The notes beneath the pieces were generated by a model, which saw nothing but the letters and a program-made list of their open reading frames with translations, was not told where the DNA came from and searched no databases. Below are positions 30,845 through 39,724 of a stretch of DNA of 64,000 nucleotides, one piece after another (within the stretch, counting starts at the first letter, position 1; the number at the start of each line of letters is the position of its first letter). Location: the NCBI RefSeq assembly GCF_004119445.1, contig NZ_QICI01000062.1:62001-126000 (forward strand). Reading direction: 5' to 3'. Made by a program: the position numbers and the translations under genes. This DNA comes from Chryseobacterium sp. CH21. GTDB lineage: Bacteria > Bacteroidota > Bacteroidia > Flavobacteriales > Weeksellaceae.

Positions 30845-31786
30845 ATGCATGAGAATAATATTGTAGATATGAATTACAATAAGCTGCAGACAGACTTTAA
30901 AGCTGAAGCAGTGGCTGTTAATCTTTTAAAATACCACCGTGCGGTAAGCAATATCTTCATAGAGCGTGTGGGTGTGAACGACCGTGCTTACCTTAAGGAT
31001 ATTAAAAGTATTTCGAGCAGTTATTTAGGATTTGATGAGGAAGTATTTACCATAGAGAGTTACAGGGAAGGTATTTATGACTACCTTCCGGAAGGACTGT
31101 TCCATCCGCCATCCCTTGGGGCTTCCCGGAAGAATGTAGATACTGTGGTAAGGGAAATCCGGAAACAGAAAAGGGTAGAAGATGATGCCCGTAAGTTTTT
31201 CCGTCCTTTTGAACTGGAAGTATTTTTTACGGAGATCAGTGCTTTGCTCAAGGAATCAGAATTTGATATCACCAGCAACACAGATTCTTTACTGGAAACA
31301 GTAAGTGAGCTTTGGCCCATGATCAAAATGCTGGATCAGCAGAGTGCTTATATTTTCATGCACATTTTACCTTTTTTCCATCAGATAAGAGGGGATAAAA
31401 GGTGGTTTGAAAGATGTATGACGGCTTTTCTCCAAGTACCGGTACAAGTAACTTTTTCACCCAATATTATTGATCAGATCGAGAAAAATGATGATTCCAT
31501 GTTATTAGGAAATTCAAGATTAGGGGTAACTTATATTCCAAGTGGTCCGCATATGGACGGTCAGCGAAACTGGGTGGTAAATATTGGCCCGATTCCTTAT
31601 GGAGATATGAAAAAATATATTACCGGAAGTCCGTTCAGAAACGTACTTCAGTCACTGTATGACTATTTTCTTCCTGTAACAGTAGATGTGGAAGAGAATT
31701 TTGTCACAGAAAAGGAGGAATATTCATTCAGTCTGGAGGATGATGAAAGAAATGCCAGCCGCCTTGGATACTCTACCTTCCTCTAA
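30845..31786 (+). CDS. tssG: Type VI secretion baseplate protein TssG
   Basis: 313 residues. TssG builds the baseplate wedge with TssF, TssE and TssK under the contractile sheath. Marks are the segment NSRLGVTYIPSGPHMDGQRN near 221-240, followed by a beta-rich IGPIPYGDMKKYITGSPF, and the C-terminal ASRLGYSTFL, which corresponds to the LG..(S/T)WL end of TssG proteins. The N-terminus is helical. It is followed by tssN (54 bp) and tssK (26 bp later) in what must be one transcript. The set is the Bacteroidetes subtype (T6SSiii), since tssN is present. Confidence 0.7.
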   Translation: MHENNIVDMNYNKLQTDFKAEAVAVNLLKYHRAVSNIFIERVGVNDRAYLKDIKSISSSYLGFDEEVFTIESYREGIYDYLPEGLFHPPSLGASRKNVDTVVREIRKQKRVEDDARKFFRPFELEVFFTEISALLKESEFDITSNTDSLLETVSELWPMIKMLDQQSAYIFMHILPFFHQIRGDKRWFERCMTAFLQVPVQVTFSPNIIDQIEKNDDSMLLGNSRLGVTYIPSGPHMDGQRNWVVNIGPIPYGDMKKYITGSPFRNVLQSLYDYFLPVTVDVEENFVTEKEEYSFSLEDDERNASRLGYSTFL

Positions 31787-31840
31787 ATTATTTTATTATA
31801 TTTACAACTACCAACAAAGTATAAATTCGAAAAGAAACAA

Positions 31841-32743
31841 ATGGAAATTTCTTCAGTAAAAGGTATTTTTTTAAGGTATATCCTAATGCCTTTAATCGCA
31901 ATTATTATGATGGTTATACTGGGTGTAATCAGGAGAAATAAACCTGCGATCAAAATTAAAGTGATTATTATATACGTGCTGCTGTGCAGTTTATGCCTGG
32001 CTATTCCTGGGGTCTTTGGATTTGCAGGAAACCTTTTTAATCCGTACTGGTATCTTATTGCACAGGTCATTTATCTTATTTTAGGGATTATTCATGTGAA
32101 TTTATTGCACAAATATTTCAAAAAGCATATTGAATCTCTTTCCATGAGTATTCTGTTTGAATCTATACTTTCATTAACGTGTATAGCTTTGGGAGGATAT
32201 CTTTTCACTCTGATTTTTAACTGGATGAGTAAAGGATTAGGAAATGCTGTAATGGCGGCAACAAGTATGGTGATCTTTGTCGTTCCGATGGTATTTTACT
32301 ACTGTTATATTCAGTTTATCAGTATTCCTTTTGATATTTATAAAACATGGAGATATTCACCGGAACAGAAACTGCCTGATTTTGAAGGAGCAGATTTTGA
32401 CAGATTGATGGTACTGAATGTTGAATTGAGTAAAAAATTAGAAGATTCTAACCGTTTCAGAATTAAAGCAAAAACACTTCCCACAGGAGTTACTTTCGGA
32501 GATTGGTTCTACAGGGTAGTAGACGATTACAACCACAAGAATCCAGGTTCTATTATTCATCTTTCGGATGAAGGTAATGAGCCATATTACTGGATCTTCT
32601 ACACTAAAAAATCGTTTTTCAGTTTTAGAAAATATATAGATTTCGACCACGACATTACGACAAACAGCATTTCTGAAAATGAAGTGGTGATTTGTAAGAG
32701 AGTTATTCAGCATGAAGAGGAGGGAGTCGCAAAAAAATCATAA
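31841..32743 (+). CDS. tssN: Type VI secretion membrane protein TssN
   Basis: 300 residues. TssN is specific to the Bacteroidetes T6SSiii, which lacks TssJ, TssL and TssM, and is thought to form part of the membrane anchor. Five hydrophobic segments fill residues about 10-165 (for example IIIYVLLCSLCLAIPGVFGF and VIFVVPMVFYYCYIQFISI). A soluble C-terminal domain follows (about 170-300), including FGDWFYRVVDDYNHKNPG. It lies between tssG and tssK. The family name is inferred from topology, size and context. Confidence 0.7.
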   Translation: MEISSVKGIFLRYILMPLIAIIMMVILGVIRRNKPAIKIKVIIIYVLLCSLCLAIPGVFGFAGNLFNPYWYLIAQVIYLILGIIHVNLLHKYFKKHIESLSMSILFESILSLTCIALGGYLFTLIFNWMSKGLGNAVMAATSMVIFVVPMVFYYCYIQFISIPFDIYKTWRYSPEQKLPDFEGADFDRLMVLNVELSKKLEDSNRFRIKAKTLPTGVTFGDWFYRVVDDYNHKNPGSIIHLSDEGNEPYYWIFYTKKSFFSFRKYIDFDHDITTNSISENEVVICKRVIQHEEEGVAKKS

Positions 32744-32769
32744 CCACAAAAATCTAAAAAGTATTAAAC

Positions 32770-33909
32770 ATGATACAGCCTATTAAACATTTTGCAATCA
32801 ACTGGGTGGATGGGATGAAAGTTTCTCAGAGACACCTTAATGATCAGGATAATTTCTTAATTGATACAATCAGAGATTCCAATTCCCTTGGAATTACTAC
32901 ATATAACTACGGACTTTTACCTATTTCCAACGAATTTACAGACCGTACCATTTTTGATGTTCACAATACAGCAACCAATGACGTACAGCTTGTCATTAAG
33001 CGTTGTAGTGCCGTTACGATGGCAGGATACCGAATAGAGCTTACAGACAGAAGAATCAGTGTGAAATCTTTGGCAAAATCTATGAACGAAGAGCAGGCAG
33101 ATGGAGAATATTATATTTTGATTTCTGTAAACCCTTTTGATAAAGTGCCTTTTGGAGATATTGATCCTGAGGAAATTCCGCCACGCCATCCAAGTGCACA
33201 GCCGAATCACCATATTGAACTGCTTCCTGTAACTTCTTTGAACAGCAGTTATTCGGGAGGAAATTATCTTATCATCGGGAAAGTGGATTTAAAAGGAAAT
33301 ATTGCTCAGGTAGATTCCAACTTTATTCCGCCTTGTACTTCTGTGCAAAGTCATCCTGCTTTGGTAGAGTATTACAGCAGTTATGCGAAATCTATTGGAA
33401 ATCTTCAACAGTATGCTTTTAAAATTATTCAAAAAGCATCTCATAAAAATCAGAATACCGCTTTGGCACAAAACGTTAAATTTTTGTGTACTACCATGGT
33501 GAATACTTTTGGAGACATGTATTTCCAGTTCAGAAATATTACTCCCTGGCAGCCACCTGTATTCTTGATTGAATCTTTTGCAAGACTGGCACTTCATTTA
33601 TACAATTCAACCCAGCTTTTAGTTCCCGCAGAATTGGAAGAAATGTTGAACTACAGCTTAGAATGGAGTGAGATTGCTCCTCATACTTTACTCAACCAGC
33701 TTTCTATTGTAGCAGAAACGAATTATGATCATCATAACTGTGGTGAGCCTTTGCTTTATATTCAACAGATGTTGAGAAGCCTTGAAATCATTTTCTCAAA
33801 ACTTAGCGAACTTGATTATATCGGTCAGAGAAAAGAAAATATCATCGTTAATGAGCAGGAAGTTTCTACCAACACGAACCCAAAAAGAGGTTGGAGTGTT
33901 TTAGATTAA
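32770..33909 (+). CDS. tssK: Type VI secretion baseplate protein TssK
   Basis: 379 residues. TssK links the baseplate to the membrane complex. The N-terminus INWVDGMKVSQRHLNDQDNF is the TssK form of the usual W.eGmlL..qHf.qqd motif. The protein then has a beta-sandwich shoulder and a helical C-terminus with SLEWSEIAPHTLLNQLS near 300-316. It has no signal peptide or membrane segment. It ends the three-gene module with a terminator 22 bp later. The sheath, tube, TssE/F and ClpV genes are not in the window, so the rest of the system must lie elsewhere if it is functional. Confidence 0.8.
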   Translation: MIQPIKHFAINWVDGMKVSQRHLNDQDNFLIDTIRDSNSLGITTYNYGLLPISNEFTDRTIFDVHNTATNDVQLVIKRCSAVTMAGYRIELTDRRISVKSLAKSMNEEQADGEYYILISVNPFDKVPFGDIDPEEIPPRHPSAQPNHHIELLPVTSLNSSYSGGNYLIIGKVDLKGNIAQVDSNFIPPCTSVQSHPALVEYYSSYAKSIGNLQQYAFKIIQKASHKNQNTALAQNVKFLCTTMVNTFGDMYFQFRNITPWQPPVFLIESFARLALHLYNSTQLLVPAELEEMLNYSLEWSEIAPHTLLNQLSIVAETNYDHHNCGEPLLYIQQMLRSLEIIFSKLSELDYIGQRKENIIVNEQEVSTNTNPKRGWSVLD

Positions 33910-33930
33910 AATTATTTACTAAAAATAGAG

Positions 33931-33956
33931 TCCCGGATGAAAATTCGGGATTTTTT
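33931..33956 (+). terminator. Terminator after tssK
   Basis: Stem TCCCGGA / TTCGGGA (one G-T pair) with loop TGAAAA, then six Ts. Confidence 0.8.
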
Positions 33957-33985
33957 ATAGAGGCTTATATAGAAAAAATTAAAAG

Positions 33986-33993
33986 TAAATTTG
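33986..33993 (+). promoter_or_regulatory. -7 promoter element of class V aminotransferase gene
   Basis: TAAATTTG, matching TAnnTTTG, 18 bp before the ATG at 34012. No clear -33. Confidence 0.4.
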
Positions 33994-34011
33994 TGGTAAG
34001 GATTGATAAAA

Positions 34012-35187
34012 ATGAATTTAGATATTATAAGACAGGATACTCCGGGATGTTCGGATAAAATATTTTTAAACAGTGCAGGAGCTTCATTAATGCCTAAGTC
34101 TGTTGTAGAGACTACAATCAAGTTTTTATATGAAGAACAGGAGTTTGGAGGATATGCTGCGGCCACACGAAACTCAGGATTGATTAATCAGTTTTACGAA
34201 GAAACAGCAAAACTGATTAATACCAAATCTTCCAATATTGCATTTGCAGGAAGTTCTACAGATGGGTATGCTAAAGCTTTGTCCAGCATTTCTTTCAAAG
34301 AAGGAGACTGTATTATTACCACCAATGATGACTATATATCCAATCAGATCGCCTTTATTTCTTTGCAGAAAAGACATAAAATTGAAATTATCAGAGTTGC
34401 CAATCTCTCTGACAATGAGTTGGATCTTGAAGATTTTGAACATTTGATCAGAAAGCATCATCCCAAATTAATTGCCGTTACCCATATTCCTACCAATTCC
34501 GGCTTAATTCAGAATATAGAAGGAGTTGGGAAGCTGTGTCAGCAATATGATATTCTTTATCTTGTGGATGCCTGCCAGTCTGTAGGTCAGATCGTGGTAG
34601 ATGTTGAAAAAATCAATTGTGATTTTCTGACAGTAACCGGACGAAAATTTATGCGTGGACCAAGAGGAACAGGATTTTTGTATGTTTCAGACAAAGCTTT
34701 AAACCAGAAAATGTATCCTTTGTTTTTAGATAGTATTGGAGCCCAATGGACATCTTTTGATGATTTCCAGCTCAATGATACAGCCAAAAGATTTGAACTT
34801 TTTGAAAGGCCATATGCAGAACTATTGGGATTTACAGAAGCTTTGCGATATGCCAATGCAATAGGGATGGATCAGATTGAAAGTTATAACCGCAAATTGG
34901 CAGATACATTGAGGAATAATCTACAAAACAATGATTTCAGAGTGTTGGATAAAGGAAATAAATTAAGCAGTATCATTACTTTTTGTCAGGCAGATGGAAA
35001 TGTTCAAAAGATCCATGAAATTCTGACTAAGAACAACGTATTTTTTAAGGAGAATAAAAAAGGAGATGCATTAATTGATTTTACTTCTAAAAATGTAGAT
35101 CATGCCATCAGATTATCGCCTCATTATTTCAATACGATGGAAGAAATTGAAAAAGTATCCCAGCTTTTAAAAGAGATCAACCATTAA
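34012..35187 (+). CDS. Class V aminotransferase-fold PLP enzyme
   Basis: 391 residues from the ATG at 34012. A TTG three codons earlier is less likely. Fold type I class V enzymes include cysteine desulfurases, selenocysteine lyases and isopenicillin N epimerase relatives. The N-terminal IFLNSAGASLMP is typical. THIPTNSGLIQNIEGVGKLC near 156-175 and LVDACQSVGQIVVDVEKIN near 184-202 hold the PLP aspartate. The PLP lysine lies in TVTGRKFMRGPRGTGFLYVS. The substrate cannot be assigned, and no Fe-S partner genes are nearby. It converges on the beta-lactamase gene. Confidence 0.85.
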   Translation: MNLDIIRQDTPGCSDKIFLNSAGASLMPKSVVETTIKFLYEEQEFGGYAAATRNSGLINQFYEETAKLINTKSSNIAFAGSSTDGYAKALSSISFKEGDCIITTNDDYISNQIAFISLQKRHKIEIIRVANLSDNELDLEDFEHLIRKHHPKLIAVTHIPTNSGLIQNIEGVGKLCQQYDILYLVDACQSVGQIVVDVEKINCDFLTVTGRKFMRGPRGTGFLYVSDKALNQKMYPLFLDSIGAQWTSFDDFQLNDTAKRFELFERPYAELLGFTEALRYANAIGMDQIESYNRKLADTLRNNLQNNDFRVLDKGNKLSSIITFCQADGNVQKIHEILTKNNVFFKENKKGDALIDFTSKNVDHAIRLSPHYFNTMEEIEKVSQLLKEINH

Positions 35188-35199
35188 AATGATGGTTTT

Positions 35200-35241
35200 A
35201 AAATTTTCGGGCCCTGGCGAATGCCAGGGCCCGAAAATTTT
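35200..35241. terminator. Bidirectional terminator with a 19-bp perfect stem
   Basis: AAAATTTTCGGGCCCTGGC (35200-35218), loop GAAT, and the exact reverse complement at 35223-35241. It stands between convergent genes, and its last bases overlap the stop codon of the beta-lactamase gene. Short T runs lie on both sides. Confidence 0.9.
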
Positions 35242-35968
35242 ATTTTTTATTCAATAGATTCAGCGTATGTTCTACATGTCCGCCTCCTTTCCATTCATCA
35301 TGACCTGGAATAACAAGAGCGGCCTGTGAGTATTTGGATTTCAGTTTTGCCATGGTTTGTGGCCATTGCGCAACATTGGCTTCTCCGGTATAACCTAAAT
35401 TCTCAGCTGTTCTGCTTTTTACAAGACACCCTCCGTCCAAAATATTGTATTTTGGAAACCACACCACTACATTGTCAGCAGTATGGCCTTCACCAAGAAA
35501 GTCTACTACAAATTTTTCTCCACCAATACGGTATGTTTTTCCGGTTTCTATAATTTCTGTAGAAGTTGCTTTTCCTTCTTTTTTTAGCAGTTCGTTGGTT
35601 TTAGCTGTTGCATACGTCTTGATTCCTTTGTTATTATAAAAACTTAAATCTCCGGCTCTGTCTTCATGTGAATGGGTTGCAAATACAGCGATGACAGGAA
35701 GATTATGACGTTTTTGAATGGTATCCAGTAAACCTTGATATTGCGTTTTCTGCCATGGAACATCGAATAAAACAACTCCTTTTTTGGTAATCAGATAAAC
35801 TGCATTGGTAGAATATTCTTTCCCGCCGAATACCCCGAAAGTTTTATAAATATAGAAATTAGGCTTAATCTGTGGTTCAATTACAAAATCTCTAACCTGA
35901 GTGTTTTGGGCATTTGTAAATGGACTTAATAACATCGAAATAATAAAAAACGGAATGCTTTTCTTCAT
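35240..35968 (-). CDS. bla: Subclass B1 metallo-beta-lactamase, IND/CGB-like
   Basis: 242 residues, exported (KKSIPFFIISMLLSPFTNAQ). It hydrolyses beta-lactams including carbapenems using two zinc ions in the periplasm. Zinc ligands are visible: the HSHED motif in FATHSHEDRAGDL (first site, plus the Asp of the second), the His in GEGHTADNVVVWFP, the Cys in LDGGCLVKS, and the last His in VIPGHDEWKGGGH. From memory the sequence is very like the chromosomal IND (C. indologenes) and CGB (C. gleum) enzymes, which supports the Chryseobacterium assignment. The exact variant needs a search. Confidence 0.93.
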   Translation of the reverse strand: MKKSIPFFIISMLLSPFTNAQNTQVRDFVIEPQIKPNFYIYKTFGVFGGKEYSTNAVYLITKKGVVLFDVPWQKTQYQGLLDTIQKRHNLPVIAVFATHSHEDRAGDLSFYNNKGIKTYATAKTNELLKKEGKATSTEIIETGKTYRIGGEKFVVDFLGEGHTADNVVVWFPKYNILDGGCLVKSRTAENLGYTGEANVAQWPQTMAKLKSKYSQAALVIPGHDEWKGGGHVEHTLNLLNKK

Positions 35969-36166
35969 AATTTTTAAGTAATAATTATAGATTAGTATTT
36001 GTCAGAAAGACAAAGTCTGTGAATGTTTTGCAAACCTAGTTAAAAATAATTTTTTCGGGGAGTTCAAAAAAGATGTTTAACCGTTTTTTAACAGTTAATC
36101 CAATGCAGTTTTTCAGGAAAATATTTGAAAAGGAATAGTCTTTTCTAATTATTTAACGCAACTTTG

Positions 36167-36195
36167 TTGCAATATTGTTTTTTTTACTACTTTTG
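36167..36195 (+). promoter_or_regulatory. Promoter of the TonB receptor gene
   Basis: TTG at 36167-36169, 18 bp, then TACTTTTG at 36188-36195, 53 bp before the start. An inverted repeat GCAAC-TTT-GTTGC (36158-36170) overlaps the -33 element and could be a repressor site. The rest of the 280-bp divergent spacer is AT-rich. Confidence 0.55.
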
Positions 36196-36248
36196 GTTTT
36201 TAATTAATAACCCTTTTCAATGTTTAACAGACTTAAATAAAAACCTTA

Positions 36249-38684
36249 ATGTATATGAAATTTAGATTGATGCTGTCGGTGTTTGTAATCTTTATTATTT
36301 CGATGGTAAATGCTCAGGATGTAGAAGTATCAGGGAAAGTACTTTTTGAAAATAGGGGTAATCCGGATGCAGAAGTTATGCTGAAAGACACTTCAGCCAA
36401 AACTGTGGTGGATAAAAATGGTGATTTTATGATCAAAAATATTGTTCCCGGAAATTACAAACTTCTGGTGAGAGCTAAAGGATATGAAGAATTTGAAAAA
36501 AATATTTCTGTAGGAAAAAAAAATACATTCATTCCCAATATTATACTTACTCAAAATAGTAACAACATTGATGAAATTGCAATAACCGGAGTTTCAAGGG
36601 AAACTTTAATCAAAGAAACCCCTGTTGCTATGCTCAGTATTTCTTCCAAACAGATCGAAAGAACTGTTGCAACCAATATTATCAGTTCATTGGTGAAATC
36701 TGCTCCGGGATTAAGTGTGGTGGAAACTGGGCCTAATATTTCAAAACCTTTTATCCGGGGATTGGGTTATAATCGGGTACTCACTCTTTATGATGGCATA
36801 CGTCAGGAAGGCCAGCAATGGGGAGATGAGCATGGTATAGAAGTCGCTCCTTATATTATTGAAAGGGCAGAGGTTATAAAAGGACCTGCCAGCCTGATGT
36901 TCGGTTCTGATGCTCTGGCAGGAGTGGTAAGTCTTTTCCCCTATACCCCTTCTCAGAATGATGGTATTGTGCATGGGAAAGTAACCAGTGAATATCAGGG
37001 GAATAATAATCTTATCGGAAACGGAATGCAGCTGGGGTATAAAAAGAATTCTCTTATAGCTTCATTAAATGCTTCCTACAGAATGGCAAAAAACTACAGA
37101 AATGCTGTAGATGGCAGAGTATACAATACCAATTTTGAAGAGAAAAACTTTTCATTTCTTTTAGGACGTAAAACAAATACCAGCTTTTCAAAAATCAATT
37201 TTACATTGTATGATAACCTGCAGGGAATACCTGATGGGAGCCGTGATCCGGCTACTGGAAAATTTACCTATCAGATAGGAGAGGGAGATGATGATGATTT
37301 GGGAAAAAGACCTGTAGTTTCAGAGAGAAATCTTAATTCTTACACCCTATCTCCTTTACACCAGAGGATTCAACATTACAGATTATATGCACAGCACACT
37401 CAGCAGATTGGGAAAGGAGACCTGGATGTTCAGTTAGGTTTACAACAAAATATCCGTAGAGAATACAATCATCCCACGGCTCCTTCACAACCTGGAATGT
37501 ATGTACGGCTTAATACTTTAAACTATGGAATACGCTATAATTTTCCTAAATTTTCATCAGTTGAAATTTCTGCAGGTATTAACGGAATGGTTCAAAATAA
37601 TAAAAATAAATCAGCAACAGATTTTCCTATTCCCGATTACAACTTAAGTGAAGGAGGGATCTATACTTATATCAAATGGAAATATAAAAGGCTCAACATA
37701 AGTGGCGGTGCCCGTTATGATATCCGAAAAATCGGCTGGGACGATTTTTATATACAGACTAATCCTGTAACACAATTTGAAGAACATGCTGCTCAGGCAT
37801 CTGCTAATACCAGACTTGGGTTTGCTTCTTATAACAAAACTTTTGGTGGTCTGTCTGCAAGTATCGGTTCCGCTTTTCAATTGACAAAACAGATCAGTCT
37901 TAAAGCTAATATTGGAAGAAGTTACAGAGCGCCAAACATTACAGAAATTGGTTCGAACGGACTGGATCCCGGAGCCCATATTATTTATAAAGGAAACAGA
38001 GATTTCAATCCTGAATTCTCATTACAGGAAGATCTGGGAATCAGTACAAGATTTAAGGACTTTTCAGCAGATGTAAGCTGGTTTAACAACAATATTCAGA
38101 ATTATATTTATCTGTCATTACTTGTAGATTCTCAGGGAAATCCTATTGTAGATACGCAGGGAAATAAAACCTATCAGTATCAGCAGGCTTCCGCTCAGCT
38201 TTATGGTATGGAAGCATGGCTGTCACTGCATCCTGAAAAATGGAAAGGATTTAATTTTGAAACCAGCTTATCCGTTATTTATGGGTTCAACCGTGATAAG
38301 AAATTTAAAAATAAAGAAACTCAAGGTGAATACCTTCCTTTGATTTCTCCATTGAAATTATCCGGAAACCTATCCCAGAAAATATCTGTCCCGTCAAAAT
38401 TGATTACATCGGTTACGCCTACAGCAGAAGTAGAGTTTTCGGCAGCACAGAACAGGTATATGGGATTGGATAATACAGAAACAGCAACGCCGGATTGTAC
38501 ATTGTTTAATATCGGTACTTCAGTCGCCATTCATTACTCTGAAAACCATTCTGCCACCCTGCAGTTTCAGGTGAATAATGTATTTGATCGCGCCTATCAA
38601 TCACATCTTAGCCGGTTAAAGTACTTAGGAAATATCTATAATATGGGGAGGAATATCTCTTTAAAACTGATCGTTCCTTTTTAA
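36249..38684 (+). CDS. TonB-dependent receptor with carboxypeptidase-like N-terminal domain
   Basis: An 811-residue outer-membrane receptor. Signal peptide (ending MVNAQ near 23), a carboxypeptidase-regulatory-like beta-sandwich (about 24-100), a TonB-box-like IDEIAITG (107-114), a plug (about 118-230: PFIRGLGYNRVLTLYDG, then GPASLMFGSDALAGVVS), and a 22-strand-type barrel ending NISLKLIVPF. The plug text and a DtxR-type regulator converging from the other side suggest metal uptake (iron, manganese or zinc), but this is inference. A second ATG lies two codons in. Confidence 0.9.
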   Translation: MYMKFRLMLSVFVIFIISMVNAQDVEVSGKVLFENRGNPDAEVMLKDTSAKTVVDKNGDFMIKNIVPGNYKLLVRAKGYEEFEKNISVGKKNTFIPNIILTQNSNNIDEIAITGVSRETLIKETPVAMLSISSKQIERTVATNIISSLVKSAPGLSVVETGPNISKPFIRGLGYNRVLTLYDGIRQEGQQWGDEHGIEVAPYIIERAEVIKGPASLMFGSDALAGVVSLFPYTPSQNDGIVHGKVTSEYQGNNNLIGNGMQLGYKKNSLIASLNASYRMAKNYRNAVDGRVYNTNFEEKNFSFLLGRKTNTSFSKINFTLYDNLQGIPDGSRDPATGKFTYQIGEGDDDDLGKRPVVSERNLNSYTLSPLHQRIQHYRLYAQHTQQIGKGDLDVQLGLQQNIRREYNHPTAPSQPGMYVRLNTLNYGIRYNFPKFSSVEISAGINGMVQNNKNKSATDFPIPDYNLSEGGIYTYIKWKYKRLNISGGARYDIRKIGWDDFYIQTNPVTQFEEHAAQASANTRLGFASYNKTFGGLSASIGSAFQLTKQISLKANIGRSYRAPNITEIGSNGLDPGAHIIYKGNRDFNPEFSLQEDLGISTRFKDFSADVSWFNNNIQNYIYLSLLVDSQGNPIVDTQGNKTYQYQQASAQLYGMEAWLSLHPEKWKGFNFETSLSVIYGFNRDKKFKNKETQGEYLPLISPLKLSGNLSQKISVPSKLITSVTPTAEVEFSAAQNRYMGLDNTETATPDCTLFNIGTSVAIHYSENHSATLQFQVNNVFDRAYQSHLSRLKYLGNIYNMGRNISLKLIVPF

Positions 38685-38694
38685 TAGATTATAG

Positions 38695-38727
38695 TAAAGG
38701 TGACTTTGTAAAATAAGTCACCTTTAT
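38695..38727. terminator. Bidirectional terminator between TonB receptor and dtxR-type gene
   Basis: Perfect 11-base arms AAAGGTGACTT / AAGTCACCTTT (38696-38706 and 38715-38725) between convergent genes, with A/T tracts on both sides. Confidence 0.85.
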
Positions 38728-38746
38728 TATAATAATTTTCAGTAAT

Positions 38747-39400
38747 CTATTTTTTAACCAATATTTTTTCAGTCGCTTTTTTGCTTAAAATTTCTGTTTT
38801 GCCCTCAATTTCTATCGTCATTGATTTATCAAAACTTTCCACTTTTACCACTTTTACTTTGGTATTGAGAAGCAGTTTTCTGTCATTCAAATAAGTGAGG
38901 AAAGCATCATCAGAAAGGGTAACTGAAGCAAAAGTAACATTTTCACCAGGTTCACAGTTGCTGAGCTTTTGCAGATCTTGTGAGATAATGTTTCCGTCTT
39001 TATCCGGAATAGGTTCTCCATGCGGATCGAATTTAGGATGATCCAGAATTTCGTCCATTTTATCGAAAAAGATTTGAGAATGCACGTGTTCGAGCTGTTC
39101 TGCGATTTCATGAACATTTTCCCAGCCAAAATTCATTTTTTTAACCAGGAACATTTCGGTAAGACGGTGTTTACGAACTACAAGGGCTGCTTCACGTCTT
39201 CCGCTTTCTGTAACGATTAATGGTTTATAAGTCTCATAAATGACCCATTTTTTGTCGGCAAATTTCTTCATCATATTATTGACACTCGGCATTTTTACAT
39301 TCAAAAATTTACTGAGCTCATTAATGGTAACCTTTCCTTCATTGTCAACTAAATGAAACAAAGCTTTCAGGTAATTCTCTTCTGTTAGGGTTGTTTTCAA
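38747..39400 (-). CDS. DtxR/MntR-family metal-dependent repressor
   Basis: 217 residues. A winged helix-turn-helix (about 1-65: TINELSKFLNVKMPSVNNMM) is followed by a dimerisation and metal-binding domain with RKHRLTEMFLVKKM, the His/Glu-rich EIAEQLEHVHSQ, and DHPKFDPHGEPIP. A C-terminal FeoA/SH3-like domain (about 145-217) ends it. Such proteins bind Fe(II) or Mn(II) and repress uptake genes. An inverted repeat over its own -7 element suggests autoregulation, and the convergent TonB receptor is a likely co-regulated transporter. Confidence 0.9.
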   Translation of the reverse strand: MKTTLTEENYLKALFHLVDNEGKVTINELSKFLNVKMPSVNNMMKKFADKKWVIYETYKPLIVTESGRREAALVVRKHRLTEMFLVKKMNFGWENVHEIAEQLEHVHSQIFFDKMDEILDHPKFDPHGEPIPDKDGNIISQDLQKLSNCEPGENVTFASVTLSDDAFLTYLNDRKLLLNTKVKVVKVESFDKSMTIEIEGKTEILSKKATEKILVKK

Positions 39401-39402
39401 AA

Positions 39403-39432
39403 TGTTAGATGATTTTCAGTACAAATCTAACA
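39403..39432 (-). promoter_or_regulatory. Probable auto-operator and -7 element of the DtxR-type gene
   Basis: Perfect inverted repeat TGTTAGAT (39403-39410) and ATCTAACA (39425-39432), 14 bp apart, starting 3 bp upstream of the start codon. On the minus strand TAGATTTG (39422-39429) matches TAnnTTTG and overlaps the distal arm, so a bound repressor would block the promoter. The remaining 290 bp to the next gene are very AT-rich with no gene. Confidence 0.6.
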
Positions 39433-39724
39433 AAATAAAATATAAACTCTTATGCTTGAATCAAAAAGTTCATTTAAATAATTATTAAATTTTTTTTCGC
39501 AAAAAGATATCGCTAGATGTAAATAATTTGCAAATGAGTGGGGTTACATGTAATGTTTGAAGGTTATATTATTTTTATTTATTCTATTATTTAATGAATA
39601 TTATTTCGAATAATTACAATTATCTGTATTTTTTTTAATATATGGATAATTTGAATGTGCTTTTTTTCATTTTTAAGTGATTTGTTGATTAATTACTTAT
39701 CTTAACCTCGTAAAAAATAGAGCA

